Below are positions 21,924-34,405 of a stretch of DNA of 64,000 nt, one piece after another; the stretch's first letter is position 1, and each line of letters starts with the position of its first letter. Under the pieces are notes generated by a model that was not told where the DNA came from, did not search any database, and saw nothing but the letters and a program-made list of their open reading frames with translations. This DNA comes from Nymphalis io. Taxonomy: Eukaryota; Arthropoda; Insecta; Lepidoptera; Nymphalidae. The DNA lies in contig NC_065899.1 of NCBI RefSeq assembly GCF_905147045.1, positions 6,088,501 to 6,152,500 on the forward strand. The letters run 5' to 3'. Position numbers and translations under genes: made by a program.

Positions 21924-22190
21924 TAGAATGGCAGACAATCAAATGGGTTCTGATGGTTAGTATTTATCACTACCCATCGATATTGGCAGTGGATGAAATA
22001 GTAACCATCTCTTACATCACCACTCACCACCAATCTCGTGAAGTAAGATGTTATATCCCTTGTGCATGTATTTACACTGGCTCATTTACTTTTTAAGCTG
22101 GAACACAACAATCAATTGTTATTTGGTGGTAGAAAATAAATGAGTGGTTGGTACCTACCCAAATCGGCTTTCAAAAAGGCCTACCGCCAA
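21924..22190 (-). mobile_element. SINE-C copy, diverged
   Basis: Minus-strand SINE-C with most blocks present (ATGGTTAGTATTTATCACTA CCC, TGTTATATCCCTTGTG, GAGTGGTTGGTACCTACCC) but many substitutions, so an old copy. Confidence 0.75.
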
Positions 22191-22747
22191 ATGACTAATA
22201 AAGCAATGTCTTAATACGCATATGTACCATACTATTAACTCACTACAGTTACTATAAAATGAGTATGATTAAGATATATTAAACATACAAGAAACAAATA
22301 ACATAATTTTATCGACATTGCGATCGTAAATAATAAATATCGAAACTCATTCCTTTATGTATACAATTGTATCAATGTTAATATCCGTTCGTAAAGAATA
22401 TGAAGGAATGACGAATAATAAAAGTCGACAAAACAAAAGGCGCGGTCGAATGAAAGAACATTTGTCGGGCGCAATTTGTCTTCTGGAAGTATAACGATCC
22501 CTTGATATCAGCTGCTTTGTCATGGTCTGTATTTCAATTATGGCGTTTTTAACGTTACAATTCAATTTCGTTATCTCCATTAATTCTTTAGCTTCAAAAT
22601 AAACATTCAGATAATTTAAATTGCAATATTAAATAAACGTTGTAAATGTTTTCGATACAGAGATTCTACGTTAAAGAACCGACACAAAAAAACATGGAAG
22701 CTTTTTTGATCCACGATATATATTTTCACGCCTTGTCAAAAATATAA

Positions 22748-22804
22748 AAAACATCTCGAAGAAGCCTGCATGTGTCGGATGAAAATCTGCCACATGTGTA
22801 TCCC
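22748..22804 (+). mobile_element. SINE-A fragment
   Basis: AACATCTCGAAGAAGCCTGC ATGTGTC and TCTGCCACATGTGTAT correspond to the central SINE-A blocks; both ends are lost. Confidence 0.6.
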
Positions 22805-23221
22805 CCAAATAAATAAAATTAATTATATTTGATGGATAACATATATATAAACACACACTTTGAATCGTTGGTAGCTTTATATTTAATTTAATCTTGTAAT
22901 GATTCAAAATAACTTTTACGAGCCTACTTGAATAAAGTATATTTTCGTTTGTTTTTGTTTAATTCGATTTATTAAAATTCTATTTAATTTAATATTATTT
23001 TAATTGCTAAGTAACGTTTATTGATTCATTTTAATATAAAACTAAACATTAATGTTCATAGATATGCTTTCCCACAAGAGCTTAATTTAGGCAACTATCT
23101 CCCGTGTTATATATACAGACTTCATGAATGAATTATCTATATACCTATATAATTTGGTACAGTAACAAAAACCAAATTAAGACTGTAACTAATAAATATA
23201 AAAAAATGAACGTTGTCAGTA
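22805..23221. other. AT-rich spacer
   Basis: Nothing recognised. Confidence 0.45.
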
Positions 23222-23361
23222 AAGGTCCGATGAGCCCATTTGAACTTTCGTCGAAGGCAATTTATCTGTCAGCAAAATAACCATCAATTCCACCACTTCA
23301 ACGGCTGCTTTGTCATTATTTTTATCCAGTAACGTATAAAAATAGCCCATTTAAACCCAAT
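23222..23361 (-). other. Short open frame with coding-like composition, unassigned
   Basis: An ATG-started frame of 44 codons contains NDKAAVEVVELMVILLTDKL and KVQMGSSDLY before TGA, with more GC than the flanks. No clear splice sites and no recognised family. It may be an eroded exon or chance. Confidence 0.15.
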
Positions 23362-23981
23362 TTCTTTACCTTTCTAAATAAAAAATTTGTTAATTTTGCA
23401 ACATTTATTAAATTGACAATTTCAATTACCATTCTGTACATATTTTTTTATGTAAGACAAGGGACACCTGCAACACCAACAGAGGGCTTGCAGGTGCGTT
23501 GCCGAAATCACTAATTTATTTATAAATACATTGTTACACTACCATATTAAATAAGTTTAAAAAATCATTTTGTAGACTTTCAAATTGAATGAAGTTTGAT
23601 TATTTGCATTTCAATTTTAATCGGCAAAAGATCGTTACGCACGTGCAAATAGCATGCACGTCATAAATTACGTATCACGTATACGCTTTGCAGAAATTAC
23701 ATTTCACTTGTCGGATAGAACCTGTAGCGTGTTCATGCCGTGCTTTGCGTTGCATGGACTATTTTGCTCTTGCATTTCATTTAATATCTCAAGATATTAT
23801 TTTTTTCTATATATATAATACCTTTATTTAGCATGGGCGTCGTTTATTAAAGGCCGGCAACTCAAGCCCGGTTTCTTCTACCCGTTTGCCTCTCTAACAT
23901 AAGAAAAAAAAGAGAATTAAACAGTTTTAAAGTAAATAGATTATATTAACGTGTCAGTAAATCTGAAATGAATTTGAGTAA

Positions 23982-24120
23982 GTGAAAAAAGTTCCGTAAT
24001 TCCGTAACAGCCTGTGAATGTCCCACTGCTGGGCTAAAGGCCTCCTCTCCTTTTTTTGAGGAGAAGGTTTGGAGCTTATTCCACCACGCTGCTCCAATGC
24101 GGGTTGGAGGTGAAAAAAGT
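23982..24120 (-). mobile_element. SINE-A, 5'-truncated, with perfect 11-bp TSD
   Basis: The insert 23993-24109 contains the SINE-A 3' end (GTAACAGCCTGTGAATGTCC CACTGCTGGGC through TGCTCCAATGCGGGTTGG) and is flanked by GTGAAAAAAGT at 23982-23992 and 24110-24120. The body stops well short of the tRNA-like head, a 5' truncation. Confidence 0.92.
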
Positions 24121-24889
24121 GATTAGCACGAATTATCGAAAATTTCATGGAATCGTGACTGTGTATTCAAGCGAAAACAGATGTTAAAGCACTATCGGTT
24201 TTTTTGTAAATATTTGTAAAATATAATATAAAAGTTGGTAGGTGATTAAAAGCATCATATCACCAATATTAAGCCACAATACATTAAGGGTATATAAATT
24301 GCTCATTATTACGAAAGGGACAACTTAAATCTTGGCCTCGTGGGCTATCATCCCTACTCTTTTTTTAAGATGTTAATACATTTATGTCACTCTTCATGAT
24401 TAAGTGGTGGAAGGTAAAGATGTCAGTCGAGTACCAGACTACCTACTGAAAATCAGTAGTACAGTCTAAAGCCTGTTCCAAAGTTGTTTATTTGTATTTA
24501 CTCCTCTCATGATTTAATTAATCATTAAAATTATGAGACCTCAATGCAACGTTTGCGCATATTATGGTCAATCTATCGTCTAATCTTTGACTTGAAAATC
24601 GGAATATCCAAATATTTTCAAACAAACTTGTGTAATAATTTACTTGCAATCTGAGATTTGTTAAAAAATAATGCATCAGCTTTTTCGGATGAAATTATAT
24701 GGACACAGCACAATATTACAAAACAAATTAAAAGTCATCTTAAATAAAGGGTTTGTAAAAGATTATTAAAAACTCAATTTGCATATTTACAGTTCTTGTG
24801 GGGGAAGTCGTTAAAGAAACTAATTTATCCAAAGGTACTTTTATAAAGAAAATCTTTAGGTTATTAATGCACGAATAGGTAAAGCAGCC
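24121..24889. other. AT-rich spacer
   Basis: Nothing recognised. Confidence 0.45.
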
Positions 24890-25705
24890 GAAAGATCGAG
24901 AATGATGAGGTCTACTCTCCGACCTACAATGCTCCAAGCTGCTCAAGGCTCCGAAAAGTTCCAAATGGAACTTCAAAATCACCGCGTTGGAAACCGTAAG
25001 CAGCATTGATGAGAAAACCGACACACTGGTCAAAATACTGCAAAACATATCCCGCAAGTGTTTTCCGCCACAGAGAAGAGACAACGCACCAAAACTCTCT
25101 GCTGAGACACTCGAGCTCATGAGAAAACGACGAGGTACTGATACGACGAGGTATGATATATATGATGTCTGTACGACGCCGCTACAATGACTGTCCACAT
25201 CCAGAACTGTAAGGCGAAGGCGATCCAACTGCGCAGAGGGGTGAGACAGGGGGATGTTATATCCCCGAAACTGTTCACCAACGCGTTGGAAGACGTTTTC
25301 AAGACGCTGGATTAGACTGGGTATGGAGTCAATGTAAACGGCGAATACATCTCACACCTTCGATTTGCCGACGATATCGTCATCATAGAGAGCTGGAACA
25401 ACTCACCGAAATGCTGCGTAGCCTAGGCGAGTCTTCTCGGTGTGACGGTCTCGGTATAAACTTGGACAAGACCAAGGTCATGTTCAATAGGCATGTCGTG
25501 CCGGGACCGATATAAATCGAGGGGAAACCTCTCGAAGTTGTTAGTGAATATACCTACCTAGGACAAATAACACAAATCGGTAGGAACAACTTCGAGAAGG
25601 AAGCCGATCGAAGAATCGCTTGGGATGGGCAGCATTTTGCAACCTTCGTCAAGTCCTCAAGTCGTCTATATCGGTGAATATTTGCCATCAGGTCAAATTA
25701 AAAAA
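24890..25705 (+). mobile_element. RTE-type LINE relic, internally deleted
   Basis: Same family as the LINE at 34595-37335, by shared order and wording. The MMRSTLRPTMLQAAQGSEKF block is followed by LSAETLELMRKRRG, then a jump at about 25130-25175 to the late RT region. There RRGVRQGDVISPKLFTNALE (motif B) and HLRFADDIVII (motif C, FADD intact) precede NLDKTKVMFNRHVV and EYTYLGQITQIGRNNFEKEA. Compared with the 35-kb copy, roughly 850 bp including motif A are missing, and several stops and frameshifts interrupt the rest. Truncated at both ends; no TSD found. Confidence 0.85.
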
Positions 25706-27651
25706 ATATATACTAAATCACACTAAATAAATTTACATAGATTAAATAAAAGCTTATTCATAAAACAGAGATTAAGGTTTAATATAAAAATTTTGTATTA
25801 AAATTCTACTGTTTATCGGACTATATAAGGGAGGAAAATTCTGTATCAAGTAAATTAAGGAATTATCGATTGATTTGTCACTATGATATAAAAAGAAAAT
25901 GTTATACTCAATGTGACAAATCGTGGGTCGTTTTTGGTTGGCTTCCATTTATTGGCTCCATTCGTCAAGTTGATGCTTTCAATTCGTATGAGTTAGATAC
26001 CTCGAGAGATCTCACTTTCATTCTATTTAACACATTAACTTTAGCTTCAGAAATGGTAGTCAATTATTGTATCGCACTTTAATATTAATATATGTATAAT
26101 ATGTAAGTAAAAAAATATTATATTATTAAAGAAACAGTATAACGTTTGTTATGATTTTAACTGCATACATTAGAAAGGCATAGATATGATTTAGAAAAAT
26201 AAACATTGTTCATGAATTGTACTCAAATCAGCGCCGTTATCTCCTTTTATTTATTTATTCGGTGGTTTGATTTTTGGTGACATAAGTCACAAAATGAAAG
26301 CGGGTGTTTGTAAAGTGAAACTAACTAATATAAAGAACCAACCCCTTTTTAATTTAAAGACTAACTTAAATAGTTGCATTATGAGGCACCGGAATTTAAC
26401 CTCGTACTCTCTATCTCTAGTACAGATCTGTTCTGATAAAACCGTAGTTATCGATCACATTTATCTCTCTCCGGTCGTATTATTTGCTGAATTGCTGCTT
26501 GAATTCCCAACAAAATAAATATTTTATGTTGATTCAACTCCTTTTCTTGTTTTTCAAATACATTTGCTTTTTACTATTGAATTAAATAAATATAATATTG
26601 GTGTACATTGTAAAGATTTCTAAAAAATCGGAGAACATATTACATCAAAAAAATCATTACATAAAAAAATACATACAGCCGAACATGGATCCTCTTTATT
26701 GAAGCAGATTAAAAATAAATTTCGATTCAAATGAACATAAACCAAAATTAAAATTTTAGAAAAAATGCTTAATTAATTTTATCTTGTTTTTTTTTTAATT
26801 ATAGAAAATTGCATATGTTAATGAAGACATGGGTACGCTATTAAATATTTTATTACAGAGTATTAAAAGTGATTTAATTAAAATATTTTATTAACGTTTG
26901 TTTTTAATTATACAAATAATAGCAAAATATAATATTGTTGTGTAATACTGTCGAAATCATTAATAATATCATGTGCGAAAGACGTATCCTATCTTCGTTG
27001 CCAACAAATGCATATTTATTTCTTCAATTTATTTACTTGGTTGCTCAAGATCGTCGCTATAAAACCGCACGACCACACATTGCACATGAAAATTTCAGCT
27101 CCATTGAACATAAGTGAAAGAACCGCAGTTTTTCCGCGCATTTATCACGAGCTCACAATATCTCGTTTGAAAAGAAACTCTTACCATTTAAACTTTATTT
27201 CAAAAACTCTGCCATCTTCTTTTACTTCATAAAATACATACATTATTTTAAATAAAAGAGCATTTTTAAATTCGTTTTTTTTTCAATGTACTTGTACTTT
27301 TTATATTAGAACATTTTTTATTAAAGTATATTAATAATCCTAATCTCATTAATTACTCTAAGTATCGTTTTTCCAGTAAAAAATACGTATGTATTTGTTT
27401 TAAAATTCTTATAATATAATATTGAGCGACAAGGTTACAGAATGTATGCTTTTTATAAGCGTACTAAAATTAGAATGTTGAACATTTTGAAAGCTTTTTT
27501 TTTTCTCATACTTGGGCATTATGATTTTATGCACAGTCTAGTCAGTAGTCTTCATGATTGGCGGCAGTAGCCGAAATATGACTTACTTACCTTTAACAGC
27601 AACATATAATTAGAAAGTTTGATGTATCATGATACTTTAAATTAAGTATAA
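25706..27651. other. AT-rich stretch, no supported gene
   Basis: Contains open frames of 70-83 codons (25870-26082, 26267-26518, 26935-27232) without domain or splice signals. A TATAAAA at 27058-27064 followed about 34 bp later by TTCAGCTC is a weak core-promoter resemblance only. Confidence 0.35.
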
Positions 27652-27979
27652 GTAGCTAATAGTTTTAAGCCGAGATGGCCTACTGATTAGAACGCCTTAA
27701 TCTTAACCGATGATCGTGGGTTCAAACCCAGGCAAGCACCACTGAATTTTAATGTGCTAAATTGTGATTATAATTCATCTCGTGCTTGACGGTGAAAGAA
27801 AAACATCGCGAGGAAACCTGCACGTGTCTAATTTCTTGAAAATTCTGCCACATATGTATTTTACCAACCCGCATTGGAGCAGCGTGGTGGAATAAGCTCC
27901 AAACCTTCTCCTCAAAAAGGGAGAGGAGGCTTTAGCCCAGCAGTGGGACATTAACAGGCTGTTACTGTAGCTATTAGTT
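27652..27979 (+). mobile_element. SINE-A copy, full length, with 13-bp TSD
   Basis: The insert 27665-27966 runs from AAGCCGAGATGGCC (tRNA-like head) through GGTTCAAACCCAGG to CCCAGCAGTGGGACATTAAC AGGCTGTTACT. It is flanked by GTAGCTAATAGTT (27652-27664) and GTAGCTATTAGTT (27967-27979), one mismatch. Confidence 0.92.
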
Positions 27980-28448
27980 CAGCTGAGATTCAGCACAAAA
28001 CCTACCCTCAGTTTACTTTCTTCAAAAATAATTATTATTATTATAAAATCTTATTCGAAATAATACTTAACAGTCGCATATACGCATTAGGTTTTATATT
28101 TATAATAACACATATAAATCAAGTCCTGGCCATATTCGCAGAAATTATCGTCGATTTATTTTACTTAAATTTTACATCATGACTTGAAATTTTTGTCTCG
28201 CCTTATATTCCAACCAACACGCGTTACATGGAGTTATTCAAAAATATTATGTGAATCTAAATCGGTACATACGGTCGTGTAGAAAGGATATTATTATTAA
28301 GATAACCTTTATTGTTATTATAATCAGCAATATAACGGTGGGACCTGTGGAAAACTAGATGATATAAGTTATAACACTCCGTTGTGACAAATTTATCCAA
28401 GAGATTAATGTATAAATAACTGTGAAATAATAATAAAAGAAGCAGTTC

Positions 28449-28515
28449 GTAAAAGTCCCATTGCTGGGTTAAATTCTCACTTGTAAGATGTAAAAACGTT
28501 TGCAGCTTATCTCAT
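28449..28515 (-). mobile_element. Possible SINE-A scrap
   Basis: GTAAAAGTCCCATTGCTGGG TTAAAT and CAGCTTATCTCATC echo the minus-strand SINE-A end, but divergence is high. Confidence 0.35.
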
Positions 28516-28882
28516 CTTGATTTAGAATCCGAGTCTGTAAATAGATGAATGTTTCTGGCATACGATTTTCTGTAACTAGTACGAGTATTCCATTAGGATT
28601 GCCATATTGTACCCAAATGTACGTCTTAACTCAACTAACTTCGTAAATAATATATGTCTTAAAATAAGAAAGAAAGTATAGCTTATGTACTATACGTTCA
28701 TGTCAATTTAAAATAAATATGTAGCGTGTGATGAAAATTCATCTCTTCTTTGACGAAATTCGATCAATTATTTAGTACACATACAAGCACAATAACTTTT
28801 GAATAGCATAACTTGTATTTCTTTCGTTTTATTTAAGTATTAATAATATGTATTTAAAATCAATATAACCGTATTTCATACA

Positions 28883-29000
28883 GCAATACATTAGGTTCGA
28901 AGCCACAATCTGCTGCCGGCGTTAAGGATCTGGTAAGGAGGCGATCAGCGATAGGCATCTTTCAAGCGGCGCTTTTGATCGTTCCAGGCCTAATACTCAC
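28883..29000 (+). other. GC/CpG-rich island with an open frame, unassigned
   Basis: After an acceptor-like TATTTCATACAG the plus strand reads NTLGSKPQSAAGVKDL up to a good donor (CTG|GTAAGG). The frame also continues beyond the donor as VRRRSAIGIFQAALLIVPGL. A GGTTCGAAGCC motif is close to a pol III B box, so this could instead be a tRNA-derived repeat fragment. Exon, repeat or chance cannot be separated by eye. Confidence 0.25.
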
Positions 29001-31518
29001 TGATAATATAGCTCTAAATTTAAAATCACCTTCGAATTTCAATTTATATATTTTATAGTCGTTGAATGTACAACTTATATACTTAAGCAAGTTCGTTATA
29101 TAGTTAAACAAGTTATCTACTCTCCCACTATCGATACTATGAAAGGAATATTCTTGTAATTAATACTATACTGTTGTAGTCTTGTAACGATGTTCATAAT
29201 ATTTTAATATAATTAATTAAATATACTACTATTTTAAATCTAAAGAGACTGTTCGTTGTTTATTTGAACGAGTACATATCAGGTTCTAAAAGACGAATTT
29301 AAATGAAGTTTCTTAAGAATTAATAAAGAATATAAAACTACGACCGTTTGTAATACATTTCTTGTATGTTTTTCTTTTGTAGAAAAATAATTTATGTATT
29401 TTATAAAAATTTAATACATATTTAATATATTATAAAAATATTAGCATATAAATATAATAAAGAATAAAATTGAAACAGCGATATTCCGCGATATATCAGT
29501 GGCCAGTCAGACTAAATTGAGCTGAATTTGGAAGACATTTTCTACTCGATTTTAATTTTATTCAAATATAATTTGAATTTAGCGTTCAATCGATTTTTTT
29601 CACGTTATTTGAGTACGTTTTATACGATGCATATAGATTGTGTACAATATGTTGTGATGTACGCTTTTGCGTGATAGACTTAAATGGTTTACGAGTTTAT
29701 ATGTGCACTTAAATCTGATTATTTTGTAATAATATTTACTTATCATTTCATTTAAATTGTTGTAAGGCTGCGTATTTAGTTTACTAGCTATGACTCGTAC
29801 TTGTGCTAACGTTAAATCTATTCAAATAAATAAAATTAAAGTAATTGTCTGTAGTTTCAAAATATTTTTTTAAGATGTCTCTTTGCTAGTTACTAAAACC
29901 GAAACAAACATTTTTTTTATATCTGTCTTACTATTTGTCTGTTTGTTCGGATCGGAGTAATATACAAAATGGATAAAAATACAAGTAATATCATAGGAAA
30001 TATTTATAATATAAAAAATATTTCTAAGGTATTATATTTCAGTGATTTAGCGATCATTATTAAAATGGAAATCTCTATTATAATTATATTAATGTTATAA
30101 AGGGAATGAAACACGTTGAAGCTTCTGCTTCGAAATTGAACTTTTTAATTAATTATAGCTGATACATTCAAGATAGATGAAGTATTTATTTATTGTAGCT
30201 ACAGTTTTAGATCGTTGAGACACAGGTAACATTTCTGTCTATAAAATGGTGTTAATCCATTTAACTTTTTATCTAGATTTTCTTGTCACGCTGTAATGTT
30301 ATTTATCTTATCTGCATCAAGATACATTTTATGTAATTTAATTTAGTGACAAATGTTTTCTTAATTGAATTATGTATTTTTATACTTAATAATTAACAAT
30401 GATATTCGACATAGGAATGTTATGTGTTAAAATTAAGAGGAAACCTTATTATATAATTTTCTATTTAAAAACATTTTAAGGCAAAATTATCAAACAAGCA
30501 CTTTTTTTTATAAGTTCAACACAATTCAATACAAGTAAGATCGTTCATATTCATTAGTTTCAATTACAAAAAGCTTTTAGTTGCAATTATAGTGTGTTAA
30601 AGCAGTGTCGCAAATAGGAGTAATATTTTTCTTAACTCTTTTTCAGAAATTAAAACTTTTCAGTTTTTACAACAGATTCCTCTCAGAACCAAGAAATTAA
30701 AATATCAGACAAACATCGACGTATTGACAATTCACGAATATAATTTCCTTTACTTCTTGAAAAACGTTTTTTAAGTAGATCCGAAATTTAGATAAAATGC
30801 TAATTTATTCATTGGCAAGGAACGCCGTGAGCCTACTGGATTCAATTTAATCTTAAATTCGTAATTTACTTTTGATCTTAAATTAAAGCCCCATCTTTTG
30901 GCCTTTGTGTACGGGGAATTCGCTGATTTTTTTTTTTGATTTATCGTTTCATTCAACTTAACGAAACAAAAGTAATTTTATATTATCTGCATAACATTCT
31001 TTCAAATTCATTATGTATACATTGGCCTGTAAAAGTTTAAATATGCAATTATAAAAAAAGCAAAGGCAAAAGACTTTAAATATGTATACATCAAATGGAA
31101 ACAATTACTTATGAAATGTACCAAATGCTCGTATGATATCATATTTGCAAACATTTTCTTTTAACAAACAATACGAGTATAAAATCTACATATGTAGACT
31201 TTTTGCTTGTTTCCTAGTAATAACGTCATAAGTCTCACGTGGAGCAGCTCATATTAGTGTGTACAGACGGAAAAATTATTTCAAGTCCTTTATATTTTTT
31301 TCTATCTTTAATAAAATGTTTGCAATGTTTTTTTTGGTTTTTTATTTTGTCTTGTCTTGTACACGTAGACTTGTTTGATTATTTGTTTTAATTTATATTT
31401 TTGCTTTAAGTAATTATTGTATTTAATTCGTTTATTTTTATTAAATTCAGGCAGCCTGTGATAGTTTTATTTATCATCATCATCAGTATAATAAATAATT
31501 ACTACTCCTTAAATTGTT
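29001..31518. other. Long AT-rich stretch without genes
   Basis: About 2.5 kb of AT-rich sequence; nothing recognised. Confidence 0.5.
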
Positions 31519-31678
31519 AATACGCCACCAACTTTGAAAACTAGGTTGTTACCTCTTCCTTGTGCCAGCAGTTACACTAACTCACACACGCTTGTAACCG
31601 GAATTATAAGTATTGCTGTTTGGTGGTTAAATATAAGTCGGTTTCTACCCAGATGATCGTCGACAAAGTCCTACCGCC
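31519..31678 (-). mobile_element. SINE-C fragment, old
   Basis: Diverged blocks TACGCCACCAACTTTGAAAA CTAGG, ACACTAACTCACACACGCTT and GTATTGCTGTTTGGTGGTTA keep the minus-strand SINE-C order. Confidence 0.65.
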
Positions 31679-32490
31679 TTAATCCTATTCTAAAATACGA
31701 AAGAGATGAGAACAATGCAAGAATTTAATAGTACAAAATTTACATATGATAGACAACACAAAATGGAGGTTGTTGCTCTGCTAACAAAATTCTTACTTAG
31801 TATTTCCTTCAAAGAAGACCCGATTATATTTCTGTATCTTGTCTAAAACATCACAATACAATGACATAATCATGTCGTTAAAACGCTATTTTTTCTCTCT
31901 TTAGTATTTTTAAAGTAGATTGAACTAAAAATGCAACAACTTTATTAAATTGATATATAAACTAATTATAAGAGTTTTTTTTTCTACAAAATAAATTACA
32001 GTTGAGAATATTTTTAAAAAGTTGCATTCAAATGTATTCAAGCAATTTATACGAAACGCAAGTACTCTCTTAAACTAATAGTGTTTTCTTATTTAGAAAG
32101 CGTGGCGATAATCATTGAAATTTGAATTTAAAAACATTGGAATTGAATCTGCACCCCATTTGCCTTGACTCCATCTTGCGCCGAATGCATTAACATTTTT
32201 ATGAGAACCTGAGGGTTTCGCTGAGTTGTTTATTTTTCAGCTTTAATGTAATGTAGACTTAATGGGCTTTCTCAGTGAAACAAGATGAAAACAAAGATTT
32301 TTACTCTGTTTTTATTTCAGCACTAAAATAAACACAAATATTTATGATTGCAATTATAAATATCCTTCACATTTTATTAAACTTCAACATATTTTTGACG
32401 TCTTATGCATCTTCCTGAAAACCTTTTTTTTTGTTTTTTCTTTTTATTTTCTTATCCTGATAGAGAGTATTTCCCTCAGATATAACTTGT
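31679..32490. other. AT-rich spacer
   Basis: Nothing recognised. Confidence 0.45.
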
Positions 32491-33099
32491 CAGAAGCACT
32501 GGGATTCACCCCGTATTAAACTTACACACAATTTGTTCCTGTCCCTGTGTACTTCAGATACAGACCGTGCAAGACCGCTAGCTGTATCTGAAAGAGAGTC
32601 AGGCCACTGGCATCAGGTTCTTCCTTCTAAAAATCTAGGAACAGTACTAGATCGGGCAACGATATGCATCGCCGTATGCCTTCGCTTAGGTTTAAAGGTG
32701 TGCGAGCCTCAAACATATGCCTGTGGTACCCGGGTGTATAATTTCGGACGCCATGGACTTAGCTGCCGCAGCACTGGCCGTGCATATCGCCATGGATCTC
32801 TTAATGACATACTTCGTGGGGCTTATGCCACAGTATCGATTCCTGCTTCTTTGGAACCAAATGGTTAATGCAGAGATGATGGCAAAAGACCCGATGGACC
32901 GACATTGGTGCCATAGTCGTCCGATACAAAAAAATCATAAAATTCTAAGATACTTCTATGAAATGATATTTCTAAGAAACTGATCCACACTTCTGGTGAC
33001 CCAAGAGTTGGTGCTTATTTAGCCCAAAGGCTGAGTCTACCGGTGCAAAGACACAATAGTGCCAGTGTCTTGGGAACAATGCCACAGGACAATATTTAG
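32491..33099 (+). pseudogene. C-terminal part of a reverse-transcriptase polyprotein (endonuclease-like domain)
   Basis: One frame reads QKHWDSPRIK, then DRARPLAVSERESGHWHQVL PSKNLGT, CEPQTYACGTRVYNFGRHGL SCRS, AYRHGSLNDIL and SIPASLEPNG. After a TAA it continues RDDGKRPDGPTLVP, then a second stop. The end SGDPRVGAYLAQRLSLPVQR and VLGTMPQDNI* (stop 33097-33099) follows after a deletion of the intervening region. I remember this block order from the C-termini of unusual RT proteins in arthropods and cnidarians. The C-x-C...HGLSC cysteines/histidine and the E...D-GKRPDG acidic residues suggest a zinc-binding plus restriction-type endonuclease region. The LINE clade is unresolved. Two stops and a deletion make it dead. 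Confidence 0.6.
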
Positions 33100-33260
33100 A
33101 CGGCGTGTTTTTGCTTTAAATTTTGTAATGTGTATTTTGTTCTTTTTATTTTAATTTTGTATTTTATAAAAATGTCTGTACATAAACCTGAAAACTAAAT
33201 ATTTGAGTTTCTCATTATTGTTAATGCTATTTATTCTTCAATGCTTATTGTGTAAATAAC

Positions 33261-33383
33261 CTACTGCTAGCCTCCTCTCCATCTTAAGTTCTCCTCAAGA
33301 TGGAGGCTTGGAGGTTACTTTATCACGCTGCTCATTTCATATAAGTTTCGTCAATATATATTCACTATCGAGCACGAGATCTA
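33261..33383 (-). mobile_element. SINE-A remnant, diverged
   Basis: CTAGCCTCCTCTCCATCTTA, GGAGGTTACTTTATCACGCT GCTC and ATCGAGCACGAGAT follow minus-strand SINE-A order with many changes. Confidence 0.5.
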
Positions 33384-33908
33384 TCTAATAAAAATAATAG
33401 CAAAAGAAGTTAAGACAAAAACGTTTAGTAGATTATTATGAAAACAACGATTTATGTTTAATATTATAAAATAGGATAGCATTGTTTTCATAATAATTAC
33501 ACCAGGAGATAATATTGGAAAATGATAATAAAAGATCACAAGTGCAGTAATCATAAATTTTATAATATGACATAGTTATAACGATAGAAATATAAAACGT
33601 GAAGCAATTATTATACGATATATTGACATTAGCTTTTTTCATCAATGAAAGAGACTATAATTAACCTTTTTTATTACATTTAAAGAGATCCCAGCAAAGA
33701 CTTTCATTTAAATATTTGATAGAAGACAGAATACAATTTGCATACGTAAAAATAATCCGTCACAGACTAATTCATTCTGTCTTTACATAATTTCAATCTA
33801 TTTTGCAAAAAAACAGCCATTCTCTTTACATTTTATAATTACATATATAGACATTAAATTAGTACATCACCTTCCTCCACGTTATTTCCATCTGCGATGT
33901 ATTACGAT
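33384..33908. other. AT-rich spacer
   Basis: Nothing recognised. Confidence 0.45.
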
Positions 33909-33934
33909 TAGGCCGGTTGGCGTGGTTTGTAGAT

Positions 33935-34405
33935 GGCGTGGAGGGCCGTAGCCTCCTTCTGTGAGACCATCATGGTCCAGAAGGAGACGGCGGAGCGGGA
34001 ACGGGAACGGGCCGAATCTGCTCGGCGGAGACAACGTCGGCGTCGTCTCAGCCCTCCCACAGCCCCGACGCCCGACGTGCTTAAAAGATAGGGCGTAACT
34101 CTGGGGCCGTAGATGCGTGAGGTGGAGGCCTCACGTGTCTTATTTCAGACGGCCCTGAGGTGGATGGCAGCCGGGATGGCGAGATTACCTTTGCCCCCTC
34201 AGGAGATCTCCGCCGAGCCACGAGCGGACTAAAGCACGGGAGACGCCGCGGATGCGTTATATCAACACGATCCCGCAGCCTCTCCGATCCGTGCCAAGGA
34301 CGGCCATCGCAGTGGTTTAGTGAGTAAGAATCCCACATAACCTAGTTCCCCCCCCCATGGTATCTGGGTACATTTCTGAAGGTTTCCACTGCGTAAAAAA
34401 AAAAA
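33935..34405 (+). mobile_element. R1-like LINE 3' end with poly(A) and 11-bp TSD
   Basis: Severely 5'-truncated. The last codons of the RT ORF read AWRAVASFCETIMVQKETAE, then an ERERAESARRRQRRRR run, SPPTAPTPDVLKR and a stop at about 34090. A GC-rich 3' UTR and 11 A follow. The UTR contains CGCAGTGG (34308-34315) and CCACTGCG (34386-34393), a perfect 8-bp stem bracketing the end just before the tail, a plausible RT recognition structure. Flanks GGTTTGTAGAT (33924-33934) and GGTTGGTAGAT (34406-34416) differ at one base. The R1-clade call is from remembered C-terminal composition. Confidence 0.75.

Noticed and set aside
27058..27100. Core promoter (TATAAAA plus initiator-like TCAG)
   Set aside because: TATAAAA is frequent by chance at this AT content and no transcript-like ORF follows.
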